Assembly: GCA_018609125.1 (NCBI GenBank)
Contig: JABAYF010000014.1
Location: 1 to 47,683 of the forward strand
Source of the DNA: Candidatus Nanopelagicales bacterium
GTDB lineage: Bacteria; Actinomycetota; Actinomycetes; S36-B12
Direction of reading: 5' to 3'
Length of the DNA: 47,683 nucleotides
In this document: positions 1 through 7,278 of the stretch, one piece after another
Position numbering within the stretch: the stretch's first letter is position 1
Layout of the letters: every line of letters starts with the position of its first letter
Made by a program: the position numbers and the translations under genes
The notes under the pieces: generated by a model
Databases searched by the model: none
What the model was told of the DNA's origin: nothing
What the model saw: the letters and a program-made list of their open reading frames with translations, nothing else

Positions 1-63
1 GCAGAATCTATGGATGCTGGAAGCGTCGCAGAATCTATGGATGCTGGAAGCGTCGCAGAATCT
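1..63 (+). repeat. 27-bp tandem repeat, 2.3 copies, in frame in uvrD2
   Basis: A 27-base unit beginning GCAGAATCTATGGATGCTGG occurs at 1-27 and 28-54, and its first nine bases recur at 55-63. The copies are identical. The unit is a multiple of three and encodes the nonapeptide AESMDAGSV, so the helicase frame is kept. It touches the window edge, so the copy number may be larger. It could be a recent slippage expansion or an assembly edge artefact. Confidence 0.9.
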
Positions 64-804
64 GCCAGCCTCACCGGCTTGGTCAGTGAACTTGATCGGC
101 GTGCACAAGCCCAGCATGCTCCCCAGGCCGATGCGGTCACCCTGGCCACAATTCATGCTGCCAAGGGATTGCAGTGGCGTTTGGTGGTGGTGGCTGGCCT
201 GGCTGAGGGGGTGCTGCCGCTGAGTTCCTGGTCCGCCGATGCGGCCGATACTGCACGGGAGCAACTCAACGAGGAACGTCGCCTCTTCTACGTGGCCGTC
301 ACGAGGGCGCAGGACGATTTGGTGCTGAGCTGGGCGCAGGCCCGGACCGCGGGTGCCCGTACCCGTGCGGTGAGCCGGTTCGTTGCCGAGGCGTTGCCCG
401 CATCCGCCGTTACCGCTGGCGGAGCCCCTCGGTCGGGAACAGCGGCACCTGGTGCGGGTGGGCGTGCTGGGCGATCAGGTGGCCGACGGCCACCGGCCAA
501 CTGCCGCACCTGCACCACGGCCCTGGTGACCCCCGCGGAACGCGCTCGTGGCCGTTGTCGGCGCTGTCCCTCAACCGCCGATGAGCGATTGGTCGAGGCG
601 ATTAAGGGGTGGCGCCTGCAGGAGTCCAAGGCCAGGGAGATTCCGGCCTACCAGATTCTCACCGATGCCACCGTGGAAGCCCTCGCCGAGGCGCGGCCGA
701 GTACGTCGGCAGAACTTCTCGCCATTAGCGGCATCGGTAATGCCAAGTTGACGCGCTATGGGAAGGATATTTTGGCCCTCATCGAGTCGAGCACTCGTTC
801 ATGA
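1..804 (+). CDS. uvrD2: ATP-dependent DNA helicase UvrD2, C-terminal part (5' end outside window)
   Basis: C-terminal end of a superfamily 1 UvrD/PcrA/Rep helicase, which unwinds DNA during repair. The reading frame is open from base 1, so the gene starts upstream of the window. The helicase motif region is visible (TIHAAKGLQW, then GVLPL, then EERRLFYVAVTRAQ, with the conserved VAxTRA motif). After an Arg/Gly/Pro-rich linker come two CxxC pairs (CRTC, CRRC), a probable zinc knuckle, and then an HRDC domain (roughly the last 75 residues, with an ISGIGNAKLTRYG hairpin-like end). A helicase core with a C-terminal HRDC domain is the arrangement of actinobacterial UvrD2, and the downstream gene order fits that. 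The first 63 bases are a 27-bp tandem repeat in frame (unit AESMDAGSV), which is odd for this family. Confidence 0.9.
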   Translation, partial: AESMDAGSVAESMDAGSVAESASLTGLVSELDRRAQAQHAPQADAVTLATIHAAKGLQWRLVVVAGLAEGVLPLSSWSADAADTAREQLNEERRLFYVAVTRAQDDLVLSWAQARTAGARTRAVSRFVAEALPASAVTAGGAPRSGTAAPGAGGRAGRSGGRRPPANCRTCTTALVTPAERARGRCRRCPSTADERLVEAIKGWRLQESKAREIPAYQILTDATVEALAEARPSTSAELLAISGIGNAKLTRYGKDILALIESSTRS

Positions 805-884
805 ACAGATCTCCCGGTGCTTTTCCGAGAGAATTATGAATGACAGGGGTGTCTTTTGTGACAATCGTGCGATATTGTTGAGAC

Positions 885-1100
885 ATGGCCATCATGGAAC
901 GTGTGACACACGCCACAGATTTCCTTCACAAACCTAGTTCTGCGCAGGCATCGGTTCGCTGTGCCGACTGCGGCATCACTGCCCCAAATTCGCAGCGCGC
1001 AACCTGGGGATTCACCCGCCGCAGTACCGGTGCTGAGTTGATTTGTCCCGAATGTGTCGATATCGCCCTGCCCGCCATTGAGGTTGGTTTCGGCTACTAA
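885..1100 (+). CDS. Small putative zinc-ribbon protein
   Basis: A 71-residue protein with two CxxC pairs: CADC near residue 26 and CPEC near residue 53. This spacing suggests a single zinc-ribbon fold. It lies about 80 bases downstream of uvrD2 on the same strand. ATG codons at 885 and 894 are both possible starts. I do not recognise a named family. A reading frame on the other strand covers the same bases but has no such motif, so this strand is preferred. The function is unknown; a nucleic-acid or protein-binding role would be typical of such ribbons. Confidence 0.6.
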   Translation: MAIMERVTHATDFLHKPSSAQASVRCADCGITAPNSQRATWGFTRRSTGAELICPECVDIALPAIEVGFGY

Positions 1101-2110
1101 TTGCGCCATGAGCATCCGCAGAGCGGATGCACCTCATGCGCGCGTGTGGTTACCGCGCCACCGGGAAGTTCGATCCCTTGGGTTACCCCGCTAAACCTCA
1201 CCCCACTGTCGCCCACGGCTTGTGCCTCAACGAAAGCGCTGGCCAGCATGGCCACATGTGCACTCACCGCCTGCAAGAGCGCCGCATCTATCGCATCCAC
1301 ATCGGGTTTTTGATGGGTGAGCTGAACGCTGAGTCGCGGCCACGCTGGATCCTCGTCGCATCGGTGCAGCGTCCAACAGCGCAAACAAGAACTCTGTCCG
1401 GGTAGGACAAGTGGCCCGACATGCCCATGTCGACCCCACACAGCCACGGGCAGCACAGCAGATTCGTGTCGACCATCGCTGACCGTGCTTACCCCGATAG
1501 CGTCTGGATGCCAGGCGTCGGCCAAGATTCGTAGCGCAGGTTCGGTGTTGCGACCCCGGTGTTTTCGATTGCCTGATGGTTCCGGATCTGTGGTGAACAC
1601 ATGGCGAAAACCGCTGGCGCGCAGCGTATTAATGATCTTTTCAGCCAGAGGTTGGCGACCTAGGACCACAATGACCGCTTCGGCTCGGGCATCAACGGCC
1701 GCGTACGCTCGCTCGTCGACGTAGGTCTGACGTGCGCACGCTTGGTGCCTGGTGGCGGTGTCGCGTTCGTCGGTGCTCAGGTCACTGACGCACCGCGGAA
1801 TCCGAGCCGCATCGTCCAATGCGCCGGCGCTGATGAGCAACTGCAGTAGGTGAAGGGCCTCGTCGACCGCGAGGCCCTGTTGTTGCGCCTCAGCAATCGC
1901 GACCTCGAGGGTGCGAGCGCCGGTGAGCGTTCTGGCCCATTCGATGAGGGGTCGATCCACTTCGAGCATCACCCGACGTTGCGGGTCGAGGCCAACCTGC
2001 AAACAGGTGTCTGTTCGCCACAGCAGTGGCACGTCTCGACGCAGCCAGGGTCGGCGCGGAAGATGATCAAAAGCGTTGGTACCGGGCAAAGTTGGCGTCT
2101 GTGTGCTCAC
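1097..2110 (-). CDS. ThiF/E1-like, TOMM cyclodehydratase-type protein (orphan)
   Basis: A 337-residue protein resembling the actinobacterial family annotated as bacteriocin biosynthesis cyclodehydratase domain or ThiF-like (compare M. tuberculosis Rv3196, from memory). The N-terminal third looks like a winged-helix leader-binding region (PLLWRTDTCLQVGLDPQRRV). The middle holds a Rossmann-like strand (AEAVIVVLGRQPLAEKIINTL). The C-terminal half carries a CxxC (SCLRCWTLHR) and a terminal CGC (HPLCGCSW), which could together bind one zinc as in E1-like proteins. No YcaO partner or precursor peptide is visible near it, and it lacks an obvious GxGxxG ATP loop, so it may be non-catalytic. It sits convergent to the small zinc-ribbon gene, with stops overlapping by 4 bases, and downstream of the M20 peptidase. 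Confidence 0.65.
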   Translation of the reverse strand: MSTQTPTLPGTNAFDHLPRRPWLRRDVPLLWRTDTCLQVGLDPQRRVMLEVDRPLIEWARTLTGARTLEVAIAEAQQQGLAVDEALHLLQLLISAGALDDAARIPRCVSDLSTDERDTATRHQACARQTYVDERAYAAVDARAEAVIVVLGRQPLAEKIINTLRASGFRHVFTTDPEPSGNRKHRGRNTEPALRILADAWHPDAIGVSTVSDGRHESAVLPVAVWGRHGHVGPLVLPGQSSCLRCWTLHRCDEDPAWPRLSVQLTHQKPDVDAIDAALLQAVSAHVAMLASAFVEAQAVGDSGVRFSGVTQGIELPGGAVTTRAHEVHPLCGCSWRN

Positions 2111-2128
2111 AGCGCCACTGTGGCAGGG

Positions 2129-3469
2129 TTAGGACTGCACCTGCTCGGCGTCGTCCACAGCTACGCCGCAGAACTCCATAATTGCGAGCATGAGCACCTC
2201 GGTGCACGTGACAACGTCGTCGGTGAGTACCCATTCGTCGGGGGCATGCGCCACGCGACTGTCGCCGGGCCCGTACTGCAATGTGGGTATGCCGGCCCCG
2301 ACCAGCAGGCGTAGGTCGGACCCGTAGGGACCGCCATAGACCTGCGCAGTTTCACCCGTGCGACGCGCGTGTGATGTGAGCATGAGTGCCACGAGTGGGT
2401 GTTCTGGATCGGTGCGGCCTGGTGCGAATTGCCCACCCCACCACTGCACCTCGATGGGGTGATCGCGCAGCCAGGGATCGCCATCGCATAATTCCTGCAC
2501 GGCCCTTTCCAAAGCTGTGCGTGCCTGTTCAGAGGTTTCATCCAGGGCAACGCCGAGTCGACCCTCGGCAATGCAAAGGTCGGGCACCGTGGATGCCCAG
2601 TCGCCAGCATGCACGGTGCCGATCGACAGTGGGTATGCCAGCGACCAACGCTGCATGAGCGGGTCGACGGTGGCATTGCGTTGCGCCTCAAGCTCGCCAA
2701 GTGCGGTTAGGGCTAGGGCGAACTTTTCGATTGCGCTGACACCTTCGGTGCGCCGGGAGGCGTGTGTGGCGGCGCCGTGAACGATGAGGCGGAACGTGAG
2801 CGCACCTCCATTGGCTGGCACGACATCAAGGTCTGTGGGTTCGGGAATGATGCAGGCGTCGGCAGTAATGCCCTGTGCCAGCAGCGAATATGTGCCCAAA
2901 CCCCCGTCTTCCTCGCCGCTCACCGCCGCCAGTATCACCTCACCCTGCAAGGTGATGCCCTGTGCGCGCAGGGAGCGCACCGCCATCCAGGCAGCTACGA
3001 GACCGGCCTTCATGTCAGCCGTACCGCGTCCGTGGATGCGGCCGTCTTTGAGAACGGGCGTGAAAGCAGGTGAACTCCAGGCGTGGGTGTCCCCCGGTGG
3101 GACGACGTCGGTGTGACCGAGCAGCATCAACACCGGGCCAGTGCCACCTCCCGGCCAGCGAGCTATGACGCCGAGACCGCCGGTGCGGTCAACCTCCATG
3201 CCCGGAAAATCTTCGCGGGCCGATACCTCGTTGATGTCGATGTCCCAGGTGGTGACGTTGAGTCCGTCATCGGCCCAGGCCTGAGCAATGTGGCGTTGAA
3301 TATCTATCTCAGCTTCGCTGCCCCCGATGGAAGGAATTGCCACCAAATGTTGAACGGCGCCGATCACCGCGGTGGTGTCGACGCCGTTCAATAAAGTGCG
3401 CTCTGCAGGGGTGAGTGCCTGATCGCTACGGATCTGACCAGAACCTACTGCGGGGCTGTGCTCTGCCAT
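2129..3469 (-). CDS. M20 family metallopeptidase (ArgE/DapE/carboxypeptidase G2-like)
   Basis: A di-zinc amidohydrolase of 446 residues that would remove an acyl or amino-acid group from a small peptide or N-acyl amino acid in the cytoplasm. The family signatures are present in order: GHTDVVPPG (metal His and catalytic Asp), GRGTADMKAG (bridging Asp), SGEEDGG (catalytic base Glu and metal Glu), a PEPTDLDV metal-ligand loop, a dimerisation/lid domain, and the C-terminal RVAHAPDEW metal His. The length is normal. Substrate specificity (DapE, ArgE or dipeptidase) cannot be read with confidence; its place outside an arg or dap cluster argues for a general peptidase role. It may be co-transcribed with the ThiF-like gene 18 bases downstream. 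Confidence 0.88.
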   Translation of the reverse strand: MAEHSPAVGSGQIRSDQALTPAERTLLNGVDTTAVIGAVQHLVAIPSIGGSEAEIDIQRHIAQAWADDGLNVTTWDIDINEVSAREDFPGMEVDRTGGLGVIARWPGGGTGPVLMLLGHTDVVPPGDTHAWSSPAFTPVLKDGRIHGRGTADMKAGLVAAWMAVRSLRAQGITLQGEVILAAVSGEEDGGLGTYSLLAQGITADACIIPEPTDLDVVPANGGALTFRLIVHGAATHASRRTEGVSAIEKFALALTALGELEAQRNATVDPLMQRWSLAYPLSIGTVHAGDWASTVPDLCIAEGRLGVALDETSEQARTALERAVQELCDGDPWLRDHPIEVQWWGGQFAPGRTDPEHPLVALMLTSHARRTGETAQVYGGPYGSDLRLLVGAGIPTLQYGPGDSRVAHAPDEWVLTDDVVTCTEVLMLAIMEFCGVAVDDAEQVQS

Positions 3470-3511
3470 GGGGTGAGATTACGCGCCCGGACAGAGCAGA
3501 TGGGGTCTAGA

Positions 3512-3667
3512 TCAGGCCTTACCCAGAATGCGGGTCACCTTGGTGCCGCACACAGGGCAGATGCCCTTAGCGAAGCGTCGTCCGTTGGTCTCTTCGACGT
3601 GGCCGGTGAACTCGCGCTTTTCTTTGCACTTCACGCAGTACGCTTCGCCCGTGTATGACTCAGCCAT
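3512..3667 (-). CDS. DUF5679-type small zinc-ribbon protein
   Basis: A 51-residue protein beginning MAESYTGEAYCVKC, with CVKC at residues 11-14 and CPVC at 37-40, a compact zinc ribbon rich in Lys and Arg. The frame is open further upstream, but the start at 3665-3667 is chosen because a strong ribosome-binding site (AAGGAGGAC) sits just before it and because the small actinobacterial DUF5679 proteins start this way. The function is not established. It precedes the M20 peptidase on the same strand. Confidence 0.85.
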   Translation of the reverse strand: MAESYTGEAYCVKCKEKREFTGHVEETNGRRFAKGICPVCGTKVTRILGKA

Positions 3668-3821
3668 AGGGTCCTCCTTGTGTACCTGTGTGCAGGCGGG
3701 AATGCCTGCACACGCCGGGGTCCGGGTGAACACCCGGCAGGTCGCTGTTGGCAACCCGCTGACACCTTAGGCCAGGCTTGGGGTTGATGGGGGCACCGCG
3801 GCAGTCAATGAGAGGCGTGTC

Positions 3822-4643
3822 ATGTCTGATTTGCACCAAATAGTGGGATTTGGTCCCGATGGAATCGTTCAGTTGCACGACCATGGGGGCGGGGTAGTGC
3901 TGGTGAACCTCAACGATCCCCAGCGCCGCAACGCGATGTCGGTGGAGATGACTGAGGCTTGGCGATCCGCCATGGACCACCTGCGGGGGCGAACGGACCT
4001 GCGCTGCGTGGTGCTCACCGGCACCGGTCGCGCCTTCTGCGCGGGGGGAGATCTGGGCTGGCTCGGAGCCGAACCTGGCGCCTCAGTCGCCCAATTACGG
4101 CACCGCATGATGCCCTTCTACCAAACGTGGCTGGCGATCAGAGATATCGGCGTGCCCACTATTGCCGCGATCAATGGCGCTGCGGTAGGGGCGGGCGCCG
4201 CGCTTGCCCTGGCCTGCGATATCCGCCTCGCCGCCGAGTCGGGCAGCTTTTCGGTGCCCTTCACCGCCCTCGGGCTGCACCCCGGCATGGGCATCACCTA
4301 TCTACTCCCGGCCGTCGTCGGACTCAGTGCCGCCCGGGAATTACTCCTCACCGGACGACGCATCGATGCGGAGCAGATGTCCCTGCTAGGGATGGTGACC
4401 GAGGTCGTCGTGGACGATGAATTGCTGCAGCGGGCGTTGGCCACCGCGCATGTGATCGCAGCGACCGCGCCGGTTGCGGCGGAGTTCACCCGACTCGCTT
4501 TGGCTGAGGGCGCGCCGGCAGACCTGGCGGCAGCCCTGAGGTGGGAGGGAGTGGTGCAGTCGGTAACCCTGGCCACCCAGGATGTGAGCGAAGGGCTCAG
4601 TGCTGCACGTGAACGGCGCACGCCGCGGTTTACCGGCCGCTGA
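3822..4643 (+). CDS. Enoyl-CoA hydratase/isomerase family protein
   Basis: A 273-residue crotonase-fold protein. The CoA-binding and oxyanion-hole segments are clear: GRAFCAGGDLGWLG near residue 70 and NGAAVGAGAALALACD near residue 115. The segment that normally carries the second catalytic Glu (PE-x-x-LG-x-x-PG) reads PFTALGLHPGMG here, so that Glu is absent, as in several EchA-like paralogues. Hydration of 2-enoyl-CoA is therefore not assured; an isomerase, thioesterase-like or unknown acyl-CoA reaction is possible. It stands alone on this strand between the DUF5679 gene and the convergent NUDIX gene. Confidence 0.8.
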   Translation: MSDLHQIVGFGPDGIVQLHDHGGGVVLVNLNDPQRRNAMSVEMTEAWRSAMDHLRGRTDLRCVVLTGTGRAFCAGGDLGWLGAEPGASVAQLRHRMMPFYQTWLAIRDIGVPTIAAINGAAVGAGAALALACDIRLAAESGSFSVPFTALGLHPGMGITYLLPAVVGLSAARELLLTGRRIDAEQMSLLGMVTEVVVDDELLQRALATAHVIAATAPVAAEFTRLALAEGAPADLAAALRWEGVVQSVTLATQDVSEGLSAARERRTPRFTGR

Positions 4644-4663
4644 GCGAAAAAGCAAAGAAGAAA

Positions 4664-4726
4664 CCCTCGGGGCTCACAATGTTCATGCACCTTCCCCTGG
4701 TGCACAACCATCCGTTATCCCGAGGG
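4664..4726. terminator. Nested inverted repeat, possible bidirectional terminator
   Basis: The outer arms CCCTCGGG (4664-4671) and CCCGAGGG (4719-4726) are perfectly complementary. They enclose an inner hairpin, TGCACC (4686-4691) against GGTGCA (4699-4704), with a 7-base loop. It lies 20 bases after the enoyl-CoA hydratase stop and before the end of the convergent NUDIX gene. There is no clear T-run, so this is not a textbook intrinsic terminator. Confidence 0.5.
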
Positions 4727-4844
4727 CGAGCATCACGCTAGGGGTGTGTGTGCCCAGTCGTCAATGGTTGCGGAAGCATCCATTCCTGCGGACTGGGGAC
4801 AACCTGCGGACAACGTGTGCATGAGTTGGCCGGAACCGGTGGAT

Positions 4845-4874
4845 GGCTGGTGGATAGTGCTGTGGATACCAGCC
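4845..4874. repeat. Inverted repeat in the convergent intergenic region
   Basis: GGCTGGT (4845-4851) pairs perfectly with ACCAGCC (4868-4874) across a 16-base loop. The loop and arm overlap the DnaA-box-like 9-mers. It could form a hairpin in the transcripts of the flanking genes; no role is proven. Confidence 0.45.
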
Positions 4875-4949
4875 TGCATGCGAAAGATCTGCCATGGCTG
4901 ACGTGAGAAAACAGTGCGTACACGGGTGTGGATGAAAAAAATGTGGCCA

Positions 4950-5552
4950 TTAGCCCATGAATTCTGCTGTGCCCACGCTGAGGGCGCGACGAGCCGCTGC
5001 CACCAAGGCCACCACCGAGGCATCTGCGGTCGGGATGGCATCCATGTCCCACCAGCGCAGATCTAGGGACTCCGCACTGATGGACGCCGCGGTGCTGCCG
5101 GTAGCGATCGCGCACCACTGCACGTCAAGGTGGGCCACCGTGCGGCGTTGACCCGCAGAGTCACGGCAGGACACGTCGTGTCGATCCAGCAGGAGCGGTT
5201 GGCTAAGCAGTGCTAAGTCACCCAGGCCACTTTCTTCACGCGCCTCGCGTAGCGCGGCTGCGGAAATGGTCGCATCAGCGGATTCGATGTGGCCACCGGT
5301 TTGCAACCAACGACCGACCACGGCGTGCAACGTGAGTAGTACACGCCCACTCGTCGGAGCCACGATGAGTGCGCTCGCCGTGAGATGAGCCGGCGTGCAA
5401 TCTCGGTGCAGTGGATCGCTCGCGTTCGCGTTGGCAGTCAGGTGAGCGGAGCCCAAATAGTTGACGAACTCATCGCGCAGTGCCGCCTGCCTTTTTGATG
5501 GTGGTTCCCACTGGGCCAGAACAGATATCGCCGCACCGGTGGCGGTCGTCAC
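4950..5552 (-). CDS. NUDIX hydrolase
   Basis: A 200-residue protein with a NUDIX box near the middle: GGHIESADATISAAALREAR followed by EESGL. This is the divalent-metal site that cleaves nucleoside diphosphates linked to another group. The first Glu position of the strict consensus is Asp and the helix spacing is one residue longer, a variant common in actinobacterial NUDIX proteins. The substrate is not readable. It lies downstream of the DUF2342 gene on the same strand with only two bases between them, so the two are probably co-transcribed. Confidence 0.85.
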   Translation of the reverse strand: MTTATGAAISVLAQWEPPSKRQAALRDEFVNYLGSAHLTANANASDPLHRDCTPAHLTASALIVAPTSGRVLLTLHAVVGRWLQTGGHIESADATISAAALREAREESGLGDLALLSQPLLLDRHDVSCRDSAGQRRTVAHLDVQWCAIATGSTAASISAESLDLRWWDMDAIPTADASVVALVAAARRALSVGTAEFMG

Positions 5553-5554
5553 GG

Positions 5555-6817
5555 TCAGCTGAAGTCCTCAGGTTGCTCGGCTGAACGCACGAGAAAGGCC
5601 ATGGGATCGTCGAGATCGTCGTGGGTGGGCAGCAGGTCCGGATGCGACCATAAAGCGTCAACACCGTCCATGCTGCGATCTTGGCGCAGCAGTGCCCAAA
5701 ATGCCGCAGCCTCACGCAGCGCCCGTGGGCGCAGTTCCAGACCAACCAGGGATGCAAACGTTCGTTCGGCGGGGCCACCGGCAGCCCGGCGGCGACGCAT
5801 GGTTTCCCGGAGCCGATCTCCGGCTGGCAATCGATTGAGCGCCGCCTGACTCACGACGTCGTCCACCCAACCTTCGATGAGAGCCAGCAGCGTTTCTAAG
5901 CGCGCCAGCGCAGCCTGCTGCTCAGGTGTGTCCGCGGGGGTGAAGGCATCAGCGCCGAGCATGTCGGCAAGTTGATTGGGGTCCTGTAGGGCTGCCGGGT
6001 CAATTTCTTGCATCAAGGTGTGCAACCGGTCGGTGTCCACATGAATGCCACGGGCGTAGGCATCAATTGCAGCCTCTAGCCGCGACCGAAGCCAGGGCAC
6101 GTGGGTGAAGAGACGTTGATGGGCTGCTTCACGCAGTGCCAGGTACAGCCGCACTTCGTCAGCATCGATACCCAAACCCTCGGTGAAAGCAGCAACATTG
6201 GCCGGCACGAGAGTGGGGCGATGATCGGTGGTGAGCGGGACCCCCACATCGGCAGAACCGAGAACCTGCGTTGATAGCGCGGCAAGGCCCTGACCGAGTT
6301 GCATACCAAACATTGAGGCACCCATTTGCTGGGCCATGTTGAGCAGCGGGCCGAGCATGGCAGCCGCCTCTGCAGGGATGCCGCCGGGAAAAGCATCGCG
6401 CAAGGCCGGGGGTAACTCGATGCTGTTCAGGTCAATATCTGCGGTGCCCGATGCCCCGAGTGGACCTGCGCTGGTCACTGACTGCACATGCTCAGCGATC
6501 GGGGTAACGATTGTTTTCCAGGCGGGAGCGGTGTGTTCCAACCAGGCCGAACGACTCCAAGCTTGGCCTTCGACGGACTCACTGGGAAATGTCGTGACCG
6601 AGTCCAGCCATGTTTCGGCGAGTTGAATGGCGGCCAGGATCGCTACCCGTTCGTCCTTGCTCACCCCTGGGTCGCCCTGCGCTGCCAAACCTTCGCGCGC
6701 TGTGCGTTGCGCGAGTTCCCAGTTCACCGGTCCCTGATCGCCGCCGCCGGACTGGAGCATCGCACCGAGTTGAGACAGCATTGCGCCGAGGGCATTCATG
6801 TCGAAGGGGTTGCTCAT
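5555..6817 (-). CDS. DUF2342 / zincin-like putative metalloprotease
   Basis: A 420-residue member of the actinobacterial DUF2342 (zincin_10-like) family, comparable to M. tuberculosis Rv3195 (from memory). It starts MSNPFDMNALGAMLSQLG, then has a long helical region. The zincin-like motif occurs as REAAHQRLF near residue 260: the EAAH core is kept but the first His of HExxH is Arg, so proteolysis is uncertain. The frame is open 68 codons further upstream, but the ATG at 6815-6817 is chosen because the family begins this way. The GGAGGT ribosome-binding sequence directly abuts that ATG, which is unusually close. The gene is divergent from the small membrane protein and PDZ-Lon pair. Confidence 0.82.
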   Translation of the reverse strand: MSNPFDMNALGAMLSQLGAMLQSGGGDQGPVNWELAQRTAREGLAAQGDPGVSKDERVAILAAIQLAETWLDSVTTFPSESVEGQAWSRSAWLEHTAPAWKTIVTPIAEHVQSVTSAGPLGASGTADIDLNSIELPPALRDAFPGGIPAEAAAMLGPLLNMAQQMGASMFGMQLGQGLAALSTQVLGSADVGVPLTTDHRPTLVPANVAAFTEGLGIDADEVRLYLALREAAHQRLFTHVPWLRSRLEAAIDAYARGIHVDTDRLHTLMQEIDPAALQDPNQLADMLGADAFTPADTPEQQAALARLETLLALIEGWVDDVVSQAALNRLPAGDRLRETMRRRRAAGGPAERTFASLVGLELRPRALREAAAFWALLRQDRSMDGVDALWSHPDLLPTHDDLDDPMAFLVRSAEQPEDFS

Positions 6818-7011
6818 ACCTCCACGGTAGACCCGCTTGGGGATCGTGACCAGGCAGCCGTGGTAGGTGGCCGTGATGTGTGGTCTGGCGTGAGCGGGCG
6901 TATCCTGTGAAGTGCCCGCGGGGCCTGCTCGTTGGCAGGGGGCCGATAGGCATCCAATGCACGGCGAAGTCTTAGTCGAAGACTTGCTAGATCCTGGCGA
7001 AGGAGCGTGGC

Positions 7012-7278
7012 GTGTCAGCACTGCTGTGGTGGCTCATTCCACTGGGCGCGACCCTTCTCGCCCTGGCCTGGGCCGCGTGGCGTGGCCGGCCAGCCCGCAG
7101 CGTCGATATGAACTCCTCCATGTCCGACCAGGAGCGCTTCCGCGCGGCGATGCAAAAGCCGATGCCACGAAATGCTCCGACCGGTACGACATCTCGGCCT
7201 CGGTCCGGCGCCCGGTCACGGCGACAGGCCACCACGTCGCGCTCACGACCGCTGCCAACCGATGACCGCACAGCGTGA
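7012..7278 (+). CDS. Small membrane-anchored basic protein
   Basis: An 88-residue protein starting with GTG, preceded by AAGGAG. One N-terminal transmembrane helix (residues about 3-23, LLWWLIPLGATLLALAWAAW) is followed by a cytoplasmic-looking tail very rich in Arg, Ser and Pro. It overlaps the PDZ-Lon gene by four bases (GTGA), so the two are translationally coupled and probably work together at the membrane. I do not recognise a named family. Confidence 0.75.
   Translation: MSALLWWLIPLGATLLALAWAAWRGRPARSVDMNSSMSDQERFRAAMQKPMPRNAPTGTTSRPRSGARSRRQATTSRSRPLPTDDRTA

Larger units (their letters stand above)
4644..4949. other. Intergenic region between convergent genes, with inverted repeats and DnaA-box-like copies
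   Basis: A 306-base gap without a convincing gene. It holds a nested inverted repeat (4664-4726), a second hairpin (4845-4874) and several same-strand 9-mers one mismatch away from DnaA-box consensus (4794-4802, 4805-4813, 4861-4869, 4927-4935), followed by a short A-rich run at 4935-4941. The flanking genes converge, so termination of both transcripts is the simplest role. The DnaA-like copies are treated separately as a finding. Confidence 0.6.

Noticed and set aside
834-1115. 93-codon minus-strand frame over the small zinc-ribbon gene
   Set aside because: No motif; the plus strand has two CxxC pairs and follows uvrD2.
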